Shown here: piece by piece, positions 56,744 to 64,000 of the stretch | Numbering within the stretch: position 1 is the first letter of the stretch | Layout of the letters: the number at the start of each line of letters is the position of its first letter | Source: Burkholderiales bacterium | Lineage (GTDB): Bacteria; Pseudomonadota; Gammaproteobacteria; Burkholderiales; Ga0077523 | Reading direction: 5' to 3' | DNA length: 64,000 nucleotides | NCBI GenBank assembly: GCA_019747905.1 | Contig: JAIEQG010000034.1 | Span: 110,290-174,289, forward strand | Notes under the pieces: generated by a model | What the model was told of the DNA's origin: nothing | Databases searched by the model: none | The model's input: the letters and a program-made list of their open reading frames with translations, nothing else | Translations under genes and position numbers: made by a program

Positions 56744-57587
56744 GTCGATCTCCGAGCCGATGGGTCAATCCGTCCCCGAGCAGCGCGAGCGCCACGCCGG
56801 TCAGCACGATCATCAGGCCCGGCAGCGTGCTGATCCACCAGGCCTGCTGCATGAAGTCCTTGCCCTCCGCCACCATCGCACCCCATTCCGGTGTCGGCGC
56901 CGGCACGCCGAGTCCGAGAAAGCTCAAGCCCGACACGAGCAGGATGTTGAGCACGAAGTCGGACATGGAGAACACGATCGAGGAGTTGATCACGTTCGGC
57001 AGCGCGTGCCGCAACAGGATGCGCGCCGTCGGAAAACCCAGCGTCCGTGCCGCGAGGATGTAGTCCTTGCCCGATTCCACCAGCATTTCGGCGCGGGCCA
57101 ACCGCGCGTACATGGTCCAGCCCACCAGGAACACGGCGATGTAGATGTTCTGGGTGCCGGGCCCGAGGATGGCCAGGATGACGATGATCAGCACCAGGAA
57201 GGGAAAGGCGAGCGCGGTGTCGATCACGCGCATCAGCACCGCGTCGAACCAGCCGCCCTTGAGGCCCGCGTACGCGCCCAGCAGCACCCCGATCAACATC
57301 GGCACGTACGTCGTCCAGAACCCGATCACGAGGTCGGTGCGGATCGCATACAGCGAGCGTGTGAACAGATCGCGGCCGAGGGAGTCGGTGCCGAACCAGT
57401 GGGCTGCATCTGGGGCACGCAGCGCCGCGCCGTAGTCCTGCCTCAGTGGATCGTAAGGCGTGAGCCACGGAGCGAACAGACCGGCCAGCACGATGAACGC
57501 AAGCAGTCCGATGCCGATCCAGAGCGAGGGTGACCAGCGGGCCACTTCGGCGCGCAGGGCGGAGGGAGCGAGAGTCGTGGTGGTCAT
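56727..57587 (-). CDS. oligopeptide/dipeptide ABC transporter permease (DppC-like)
   Basis: WFGTDSLGRDLFTRSLYAIRTDLVIGF, EAA-like loop AARTLGFPTARILLRHALPNV. Confidence 0.93.
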   Translation of the reverse strand: MTTTTLAPSALRAEVARWSPSLWIGIGLLAFIVLAGLFAPWLTPYDPLRQDYGAALRAPDAAHWFGTDSLGRDLFTRSLYAIRTDLVIGFWTTYVPMLIGVLLGAYAGLKGGWFDAVLMRVIDTALAFPFLVLIIVILAILGPGTQNIYIAVFLVGWTMYARLARAEMLVESGKDYILAARTLGFPTARILLRHALPNVINSSIVFSMSDFVLNILLVSGLSFLGLGVPAPTPEWGAMVAEGKDFMQQAWWISTLPGLMIVLTGVALALLGDGLTHRLGDRHVTGH

Positions 57588-57596
57588 GGACAGTTG

Positions 57597-57689
57597 CCCC
57601 CATCCCAACCTTCCCCCACGACTGCGTCGCGGGGGAAGGGGTGTACAGCTCCTTCCCCCAGCTTCGCTGGGGGAAGGCTGGGATGGGGG
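57597..57689. repeat. C-rich palindromic repeat, family B copy 2 (two nested hairpins)
   Basis: Outer arms CCCCCATCCCAACC / GGCTGGGATGGGGG; inner hairpins CCTTCCCCC(57609)-GGGGGAAGG(57639) and perfect CCTTCCCCCAGC-TTC-GCTGGGGGAAGG (57651-57677). Confidence 0.8.
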
Positions 57690-57699
57690 CCGCGCCGCA

Positions 57700-58641
57700 T
57701 CACTCCGCCCTCACCCTCTTATCGATCAACGCGTACGCGAGATCCGCCAGCAGATTGGTCCCGATCACCATCACCGCGAACACGAGCGTCAGTCCCTGGA
57801 TCACCGGGTAGTCCCGCGTCGAAACCGCATGCACCAGCAGCATCCCGAGCCCCGCCACGGAGAACACCGATTCCACGATCACGCTGCCGCTCACCAGCCA
57901 GCCGATGTTGACGGCGAGGATGGTGACCACGGGAATCGACGCCGCACGCAGTACGTACTTGAACAGGATGCGCGACTCCGACAACCCCTTGGCACGCGCC
58001 ACCTCCACGTGCTCCGCAGTCATCGCGTCCAGCATGGCTGCCCGCAGCGACTGGATCAGCAGCGGCGCGAGGAACAGTGCGATGGTCAGCGCCGGCAGGA
58101 AAAGATGATGCAAGTGCCCGCCGAAGCCACGACCGAATCCGGCGATGGGAAACCACTTGAGGGTGAGCCCGAAGCCCAGGATCAGGATGAGCCCGATCCA
58201 GAACGACGGCATGGCGAAGCTCACCGTGCCGCCGAGACGGATCAGGTGATCGGCGAGCCGGTTGCGCCTGGCAGCGGCCCACACCGCCAGCGGCACCGCG
58301 ATCAGCACCGAAAGCAGCGTCGCATACACCAGCAGGAACGACGAAGGCACTAGCCGTTCGCCCACGATGGTCGCGACCGGTGCCCGCTGGATTATGGAGG
58401 TGCCAAGATCGCCGGTGACCGCGCGCCCGACGAAGCGCGCGTACTGCACCAGCAGCGGCCGGTCCATGCCGAGGCGCGCGTAGATCTCGGCCACCGCCGC
58501 GTCGCTCGCCCGCCCCTGCAGCATGATGCGCACGGGGTCGCCCGGCACCAGGTGGATGGCGAGAAACGCCACCAGCGAGATGCCGAGCAGCACGGGCACG
58601 GCCTGCACGAGACGCAGGCCGACGAAGCGGAAGACCCACAC
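57700..58641 (-). CDS. oligopeptide/dipeptide ABC transporter permease (DppB-like)
   Basis: VWVFRFVGLRLVQAVPVLLGISLVAFLAIHLVPGDPVRIM; GTG start. Confidence 0.93.
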   Translation of the reverse strand: MWVFRFVGLRLVQAVPVLLGISLVAFLAIHLVPGDPVRIMLQGRASDAAVAEIYARLGMDRPLLVQYARFVGRAVTGDLGTSIIQRAPVATIVGERLVPSSFLLVYATLLSVLIAVPLAVWAAARRNRLADHLIRLGGTVSFAMPSFWIGLILILGFGLTLKWFPIAGFGRGFGGHLHHLFLPALTIALFLAPLLIQSLRAAMLDAMTAEHVEVARAKGLSESRILFKYVLRAASIPVVTILAVNIGWLVSGSVIVESVFSVAGLGMLLVHAVSTRDYPVIQGLTLVFAVMVIGTNLLADLAYALIDKRVRAE

Positions 58642-58688
58642 GGTCGATCAGGCGTGCGACCGCCCTCGCGGCCGCACGCCACGCACGA

Positions 58689-60302
58689 TCACTTGTTGCG
58701 GATCACATCCTTCAGCCACCACCAGCCGTTCTTCGCCGTCTGCCAGCCGTCCACATAACTGTGGTAGGCGTTGAGCGAAGGCGAGAAGTTGAGCGGCACG
58801 CTGTAACCGTCGTGGTAGACCACGTCCTGCACCTTGGCGTAGAGCTCCGCGCGCTTGCCCGCATCCGGCTCCTTGCGTGCCGCGTCGAGCATCTTTCCGA
58901 CCTCGTCGTTGCGGTAGTTCGAGAAGAAAGCCTTAGTGCTGCCGCGCACGTCGGCCTGCAGGGTGGCCAGTTCGTCCGTGTCGTTGATGTCGCTCGTGAT
59001 GTAGCTCACGTACGCCATGAAGTTGCCCTTGGTGGTCATGTCGAAGGCGGTGCCGACGTCGAACTCGACGATCTCCACCTTCATGCCGGCTTCGGTCCAG
59101 CCTTGCTGCAGGATGGTGGCGACCTGCTTCGAGGGTGCATTGCCGGTGTCCACCATCAGCTTGATGGGCTGGCCCTTGTAGCCCGACGCCTTGACCATCT
59201 CCTTCGCCTTCTCGAGGTCGTACGGGATCATCTCGACCGCATCGGAATGGAAGTTGACTCTCGGCATGTACGAGTTCGGTATCTTGCCGTAGCCGAAGAA
59301 CACCACCTTCATGATCGCCTCGCGATCCGCGGCGAGGTTCATGGCGAGACGCAGCTCCTTCTTGTCGAGCGGCTTCGCCTTGTGGTTGAGGTAGACGTAG
59401 TCGAGGCGGAAGATGGGCGCTTCCTCGAGCTTCACTTCGGGCATCGACTTCAGCGACTCGGCCTGGTTGAAGGGCACGATCGCGATGGCGTCGAAGTCGC
59501 CGTTCTTCAACCCCAGCACGCGCGCATTGCTGTCGGCGACGTAGCGCATCTCCACCTTGTCGACGTAGGGAATCGACTGCCCGTCCTTGCCCTTCTCCCA
59601 GTAGTCCGGGTTCTTCGCGAGCACGACGCGGGTGCCGCGGCTGTACTCCTCGACGACGAACGGTCCGGTGCACACCGGCTTCTGACCGAACGCATCGGCG
59701 CCGGCCTCGTAGGCTTTCTTCGAAACCACCGCCGCGCTGTACGCGGACAGTGCCGACAGCACCGGCGTGTAGGCCTGCTTCAACGTCATCTTGACCGTCT
59801 TGGGGTCCACCGCTTCGATGGACTTGATCGGTGCGTAGAGAAAGCCGAGCGGCGCGCTGTCGGCCGAAGCCTTCTTGAGCGAGAACAGCACGTCCTCGGC
59901 CGTGACCGGGTCGCCGTTGCTGAACTTGGTGTCGCGCAGCTTGAAGGTATAGGTGAGCTTGTCCTCCGAGATCTCCCAGGATTCCGCCACGCCGGGGCGC
60001 AAGCCTTCGCCGGTCGTGTCGGGTTCCACCAGGGAGTCGCAGACCTGCTCGATGGCATAGATCGAACCGTTGTCGTTCGGGACGAACGGGTCGAGGGTCG
60101 CCGGCTCCTCAGGGCGGGCGAACACGAAGGTACCGCCGCGCTTCGGCCCGGCCGGTGCGGCCGCCTTCGGCTCCGCACCGCCCTGGGGCGCCTTCGGTTC
60201 CTCCTTCGAGCACGCGCTCAACAACAGCGCACCCGCCGCACAGACCGCCAGGCTGCGCACTGCGACCGACGCCTTGAAGCCAAGGCCATCATTCGTGGAC
60301 AT
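58689..60302 (-). CDS. peptide-type ABC transporter substrate-binding lipoprotein (SBP_bac_5)
   Basis: Lipobox LLLSACSKEEP; FVFARPEEPATLDPFVPNDNGSIYAIEQVCDSLVEPDTTGEGLRPGVAESWEISEDKLTYTFKLR. Confidence 0.93.
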   Translation of the reverse strand: MSTNDGLGFKASVAVRSLAVCAAGALLLSACSKEEPKAPQGGAEPKAAAPAGPKRGGTFVFARPEEPATLDPFVPNDNGSIYAIEQVCDSLVEPDTTGEGLRPGVAESWEISEDKLTYTFKLRDTKFSNGDPVTAEDVLFSLKKASADSAPLGFLYAPIKSIEAVDPKTVKMTLKQAYTPVLSALSAYSAAVVSKKAYEAGADAFGQKPVCTGPFVVEEYSRGTRVVLAKNPDYWEKGKDGQSIPYVDKVEMRYVADSNARVLGLKNGDFDAIAIVPFNQAESLKSMPEVKLEEAPIFRLDYVYLNHKAKPLDKKELRLAMNLAADREAIMKVVFFGYGKIPNSYMPRVNFHSDAVEMIPYDLEKAKEMVKASGYKGQPIKLMVDTGNAPSKQVATILQQGWTEAGMKVEIVEFDVGTAFDMTTKGNFMAYVSYITSDINDTDELATLQADVRGSTKAFFSNYRNDEVGKMLDAARKEPDAGKRAELYAKVQDVVYHDGYSVPLNFSPSLNAYHSYVDGWQTAKNGWWWLKDVIRNK

Positions 60303-60458
60303 TTTTCTGGTCTCCTTGAGGGTGTGGACAGGCCTCGGATGCCTGCGACTGGCCGCGCGGGTCACCGAACCGGCCGCTACCTTATCAAGTTCCGCGCCAC
60401 GATGAACATCCGTCGCGTCCGGTAGCATTGGCGTCCCCCCTCCCCGTCGAGGCAAGCG

Positions 60459-60764
60459 ATGTTGATCCAGTTCGACAGCAAGGCCGGCCAGTTCTTCATG
60501 GACGGCGAGATCGCGGTGCACCTGCTCAAGTTGATGGGCAACTCCGGCACCGTCCCGGGCGCGATACTGGCCGCGGACCTGGGAGCCGCCCGGGCGCGTC
60601 TCGAGGCCGCCATCCGGGGCAGGCCCGAACCGGCAGCGTCGCAGGTTGCAGACGGTGACGCCCCGGAGATTCCGGTCTCCCTACGGCAGCGGGCCCATCC
60701 CCTGCTCGAGCTGCTGGAGCGCGCCGCACGGCAGGGCGCCGACGTGCTGTGGGACCGGCTATGA
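60459..60764 (+). CDS. DUF1840-like small protein
   Basis: MLIQFDSKAGQFFMDGEIAVHLLKLMGNSGTVPGAILAADLGAARARLEAAI...; length and N-terminus fit. Confidence 0.7.
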   Translation: MLIQFDSKAGQFFMDGEIAVHLLKLMGNSGTVPGAILAADLGAARARLEAAIRGRPEPAASQVADGDAPEIPVSLRQRAHPLLELLERAARQGADVLWDRL

Positions 60765-60888
60765 TCCGCGCCGCGCGCCGCGGGTATTCGGCACGCGGCT
60801 TGCATCGAGGGGCAGTCCGCAACGGCCGTCCAGAGCCACCGGCAGACCCCCGCAACGGGGCCATTTCGATCTCATCACGAGGATTTGC

Positions 60889-61566
60889 ATGAACAAGTTC
60901 GTAGCAGTGGTCCTTTCCCTCACCCTCGTCATCGCCGGTTGTGCTTCCAGCGGCGGTGCCGCCGACGGTAAACGCGGCATGACCAACACCGAAAAGGGCG
61001 CGATCATCGGCGCCGTCGGTGGTGCCGTGGTCGGTGCCGCCGTGTCCGACAAGCGCGGCAAAGGTGCCCTCATCGGCGCCGTGGGCGGCGGCCTCGCGGG
61101 CGGGGCGGTCGGAGCCTATATGGATTCGCAGAAGCAGGACCTCGAGAAGAACCTCAAGAAGGAACGCGAGGCCGGCAACGCCCGCGTCGAGAAGCTGCCC
61201 GGCGATATCGTCAAGATCACCATGACCAACCAGACGGCCTTCGACACCGGCTCGGCCGAGATCAAGCCGGGCTTCCGTGCCACCATGGATCGGCTCGCCG
61301 AAGTCGTGGTGCGCTACGGCAAGACCTCGCTCACCGTCGTCGGTCATACCGATTCCGAAGGCACCAAGGATTTCAACGAGGAACTGTCGCGCAAGCGCGC
61401 CCAGGCGGTGGCGGACTATTTCCGCTCGAAGAACGTGAACCCCGCTCGCCTCGAAGCCGTCGGCAAGGGTGAGACCGAGCCGGTCGCCAGCAACAAGTCC
61501 GAAGCGGGCCGTCAGGCCAACCGCCGCGTCGAGATCTTCGTCGAGCCGGTACGCGCGGAAAGCTGA
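60889..61566 (+). CDS. OmpA-family lipoprotein with glycine-zipper
   Basis: Lipobox VIAGCASS; glycine zipper GAIIGAVGGAVVGAAVSDKRGKGALIGAVGGGLAGGAVGAYMD; OmpA motif GHTDSEGTKDFNEELSRKRAQAVADYF. Confidence 0.93.
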   Translation: MNKFVAVVLSLTLVIAGCASSGGAADGKRGMTNTEKGAIIGAVGGAVVGAAVSDKRGKGALIGAVGGGLAGGAVGAYMDSQKQDLEKNLKKEREAGNARVEKLPGDIVKITMTNQTAFDTGSAEIKPGFRATMDRLAEVVVRYGKTSLTVVGHTDSEGTKDFNEELSRKRAQAVADYFRSKNVNPARLEAVGKGETEPVASNKSEAGRQANRRVEIFVEPVRAES

Positions 61567-61573
61567 TGCTCCC

Positions 61574-62857
61574 GTGAAGCGCTACGCGGCGCTCTGCGCG
61601 CTGTTCTGGTTCGCCTGCGCGCCGGCCGTAGCGCAACCGGAGATCGAGATCGTCTCCGACCAGGCGCGGGCGGTGTTCGACCGCTCGCGCGATCGGCTGC
61701 TGCAGGTGCGCATGATCGATCGCAGCACCGAAGCCCAGGCCTCGATCGGCTCCGGCTGGATCGCCTCCGGTGACGGGCTCGCCGTCACCAACTATCACGT
61801 GGTCTCGCAGTTCGTGCTCGAACCCGAGCGTTATCAGGTCGAGTTCGTGCGCAGCGACGGCACGCGCGGTCCCTTGGCCGTGCTGGCGGTGGACGTCCTG
61901 CACGATCTCGCCCTGGTGCGCATGGGCGGAGCCGACCTGCCGTTCCTGAAGCTGCACGAGGGCACGCTGCGCAAAGGCGACCGCGGCTTCGCCATGGGCA
62001 ACCCGCACGACCTCGGTTTGACCATCGTCGAGGGCACGTACAACGGCCTGGTCGAATACACCCTGAACGAGCAGTTCCATTTCACCGGCGCGATCAACGC
62101 CGGCATGAGCGGTGGCCCGGCCGTCACGCCGGACGGCCGCGTGTTCGGCATCAACGTCGCCAACCTGCGCGACGGGCAGCTCGTGAGCTTCCTGGTGCCG
62201 GTGCGGTTCGCACGCGAGCTCCTCGCACTGGCACCACGCGAACCGCCCGACCCCCAATCGCTGCGCGGGAGCGTCGAGCGCCAGTTGCTCGCACGGCAGG
62301 AAGCCCTGGTCGCCCGCATCGGCAACACGCCGCTGCCGGTGGCCACCTTCGGCCGCTACACGGTGCCCGACAGCCTCGGGGCATACATGCGCTGCTGGGG
62401 CGACTCGGATCTCGATCGCACCTTGCCCTACGAGATCTCGACCAAGCAATGCGATGCGCAGGGCACCATCTACGTGAGCGGCAGTTTCGACACCGGCGAC
62501 CTGCGCTACCGCCATGAACTGGTGAAGAGCAGCAAGCTCGGCACCATCCGCTTCTCGTCGCTGTACGAGCGCAGTTTCAACAAGCCATTCCCGGAGCGCG
62601 GCGGCACTCGCGAAGACGTCACCAACTTCCGCTGCAACGAGCGTTTCGTCACCATCGCGAGCGGCACGATGCGGGTGGCCATGTGCCTGCGGGCTTACCG
62701 CAAGTTGAAGGGCCTCTACGACCTGCGCCTGAAACTCGCCACGCTCGATCGCACCGACGAAGGTCTGCAGAGCTGGTTCACGGTCGATGGCGTCAGCTTC
62801 GACAACGGCTTGAAGCTCGCCCAGCGCTACCTCGAGACGTTCAAGTGGACCAACTGA
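61574..62857 (+). CDS. secreted trypsin-like serine protease
   Basis: GTG start; His TNYHVVS, Asp HDLALVRMG, Ser GAINAGMSGGPAVTPDGRVFGINVANL. Confidence 0.88.
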   Translation: MKRYAALCALFWFACAPAVAQPEIEIVSDQARAVFDRSRDRLLQVRMIDRSTEAQASIGSGWIASGDGLAVTNYHVVSQFVLEPERYQVEFVRSDGTRGPLAVLAVDVLHDLALVRMGGADLPFLKLHEGTLRKGDRGFAMGNPHDLGLTIVEGTYNGLVEYTLNEQFHFTGAINAGMSGGPAVTPDGRVFGINVANLRDGQLVSFLVPVRFARELLALAPREPPDPQSLRGSVERQLLARQEALVARIGNTPLPVATFGRYTVPDSLGAYMRCWGDSDLDRTLPYEISTKQCDAQGTIYVSGSFDTGDLRYRHELVKSSKLGTIRFSSLYERSFNKPFPERGGTREDVTNFRCNERFVTIASGTMRVAMCLRAYRKLKGLYDLRLKLATLDRTDEGLQSWFTVDGVSFDNGLKLAQRYLETFKWTN

Positions 62858-63801
62858 TCCACGTCGAGGTGCTCGGCCGCACCGGCGACGTGGCACAGCG
62901 CGTGCCGCTCACGGCGCTGCCGGCGACCATCGGCCGCGCCTACGACAACGACGTCATCATCGACGACCCGTTCGTGGCAGCCCATCACCTGCGCATCGAG
63001 CGGCTCGACGATGGCAAGGTGCACGTGGTGGACCTGGGTAGCCGCAACGGCCTGCACCTCATGCATCCAAGGCGCCGCGTCGCTGAAGCGACCATCGGCG
63101 GGGACCAGCGCGTGCGTATCGGTCACACCGTGCTGCGCTTTCGCAGCCGCGATTGGCCGGTCCCGGCGGAAGAGTCGGATCCTGCGGCGGAAGGCTGGCG
63201 CTCCCCGCTGGTCACGGCCCTCGCGCTGACCGCCTACCTCGTGCTCTTGGGCCTGCACACGTACTCGGCCACGATCGACGAATTCCAGCCGGCCCGCCTC
63301 CTGGCCGGACTGCCCTTCGCGTTGCTGGTGCCGGCGGTGTGGAGCGGCATCTGGGCCGCGATCGGCCGCCTCGCCTCAGGTCGCGCCAATTTCTTCGCCC
63401 ACGGCACCGTCATCCTGACCGGCGCCGCCACTGCCTTCGTGGTGGAACCGCTGCTGAAACTGGCTGCGTTCGCATTCTCGCTGCCGGTGCTCGCGGCCGA
63501 GTCTGTGATCGCGATCGCGCTGATCATCGGCGCGGTCCTGTTCGGTCACCTGCGGCTGGTGAGTCGCCTGCGCGCGCCGATCCTCGTCACCGGCGCCGCC
63601 AGCGTGGTGGTGCTGGCGGTGACGGCCACGCAGGTCAACTCCTGGCTCGAGTCACGCGACGACGTGAATCAGATCGCGACGATGAACACGCTCTATCCGC
63701 CGTACCTGCGCGTGGCTCCCGGCGTCACGCCCGAGGAGTTCATCCAGGATTCGCGTGATCTCGAGAAGCCACTGCTGAAGCAGCGGGATGCGGCGCCGTA
63801 G
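62845..63801 (+). CDS. FHA domain protein with C-terminal transmembrane region
   Basis: FHA motif ATIGRAYDNDVIIDDPFVAAHHLRIERLDDGKVHVVDLGSRNGLHL; several TM helices; GTG start overlapping protease gene by 13 nt. Confidence 0.9.
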   Translation: MDQLIHVEVLGRTGDVAQRVPLTALPATIGRAYDNDVIIDDPFVAAHHLRIERLDDGKVHVVDLGSRNGLHLMHPRRRVAEATIGGDQRVRIGHTVLRFRSRDWPVPAEESDPAAEGWRSPLVTALALTAYLVLLGLHTYSATIDEFQPARLLAGLPFALLVPAVWSGIWAAIGRLASGRANFFAHGTVILTGAATAFVVEPLLKLAAFAFSLPVLAAESVIAIALIIGAVLFGHLRLVSRLRAPILVTGAASVVVLAVTATQVNSWLESRDDVNQIATMNTLYPPYLRVAPGVTPEEFIQDSRDLEKPLLKQRDAAP

Positions 63802-64000
63802 CGCAGAGCCTGCCCCCACCCTATCCCTCCCCCGGCATTGCCGGGGGAGGGGACTTACGCTCCTTCCCCCAGCTTTGCTGGGGGAAGGTTGGGATGGGGG
63901 CAACAACCCTCATCGAGAAGCCGCTGCTGAAGCAGCGGGATGCGGCGCCGTAGCGCAGAGCCTGCCCCCACCCTATCCCTCCCCCGGCATTGCCGGGGGA
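63761..64000. repeat. 152-bp-period direct duplication including FHA gene 3' end and palindromic repeat
   Basis: tcgagaagcc(a/g)ctgctgaagcagcgggatgcggcgccgtagcgcagagcctgcccccaccctatccctcccccggcattgccggggga at 63761-63848 and 63913-64000, one visible mismatch; second copy runs off the window. Confidence 0.9.
63813..63900. repeat. C-rich palindromic repeat, family B copy 3
   Basis: CCCTCCCCCGGC-ATT-GCCGGGGGAGGG (63825-63851) and CCTTCCCCCAGC-TTT-GCTGGGGGAAGG (63862-63888), outer arms cccccaccctatccc / gggatggggg; same architecture as 57597-57689. Confidence 0.85.

Noticed and set aside
58761-60425. 554-aa plus-strand ORF
   Set aside because: Antisense to the peptide-binding lipoprotein gene; Leu/Arg/His-rich shadow frame.
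60646-60888. In-frame upstream extension of the OmpA gene (ORF start 60646)
   Set aside because: The lipoprotein signal and lipobox begin at ATG 60889; upstream extension overlaps the DUF1840-like gene and is not credible.
1-64000. CRISPR arrays, tRNA/rRNA genes, prophage, defence islands
   Set aside because: Scanned by eye; no regularly spaced repeats, no tRNA-like cloverleaf or rRNA-like segments, and no phage or restriction/defence families recognised.

Overview
High-GC chromosomal window, best matching a betaproteobacterium (inferred from gene content and codon bias; not verified). It is almost fully coding. The supplied ORF track contains many long antisense or shadow ORFs typical of high GC, and I kept only frames with recognisable protein families or a coherent operon layout. 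I saw no rRNA, tRNA, CRISPR array, phage or IS transposase. Main modules from left to right: a partial DAHL-like sensor protein; an MFS transporter; pbpC plus a thioester alpha-2-macroglobulin; a Ser/Thr kinase overlapping a degenerate cyclase-like/PEGA membrane protein; a MalT-like STAND ATPase with a SARP/BTAD output; an Anbu proteasome-homologue operon (ATP-grasp, alpha-E, Anbu, transglutaminase); an isochorismatase/AtzG/AtzE/AtzH-like operon with three 4-nt overlaps; a degenerate GGDEF-EAL protein; larA; a CusCBA/CzcCBA efflux system with a PII-like gene; DUF1800/DUF1501; a PEP-CTERM trypsin-like protease; a TTQ amine dehydrogenase operon without mauF or mauG in the window; a long minus-strand run joining a peptide ABC importer, a C69 peptidase, a polyamine-type ABC importer, a FAD oxidase and a D-serine-dehydratase-like enzyme; and OmpA, serine protease and FHA genes. 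Non-coding structure includes a palindromic MITE-like element of about 162 bp that supplies a stop codon, two families of intergenic palindromic repeats (one forming the C-terminus of an ABC ATPase), and a partial 152-bp tandem duplication at the right edge. The least-explained candidates are the split-receptor-like kinase pair, the Anbu operon and the peptide/D-amino-acid cluster. All family names come from reading motifs by eye; no database search was possible.
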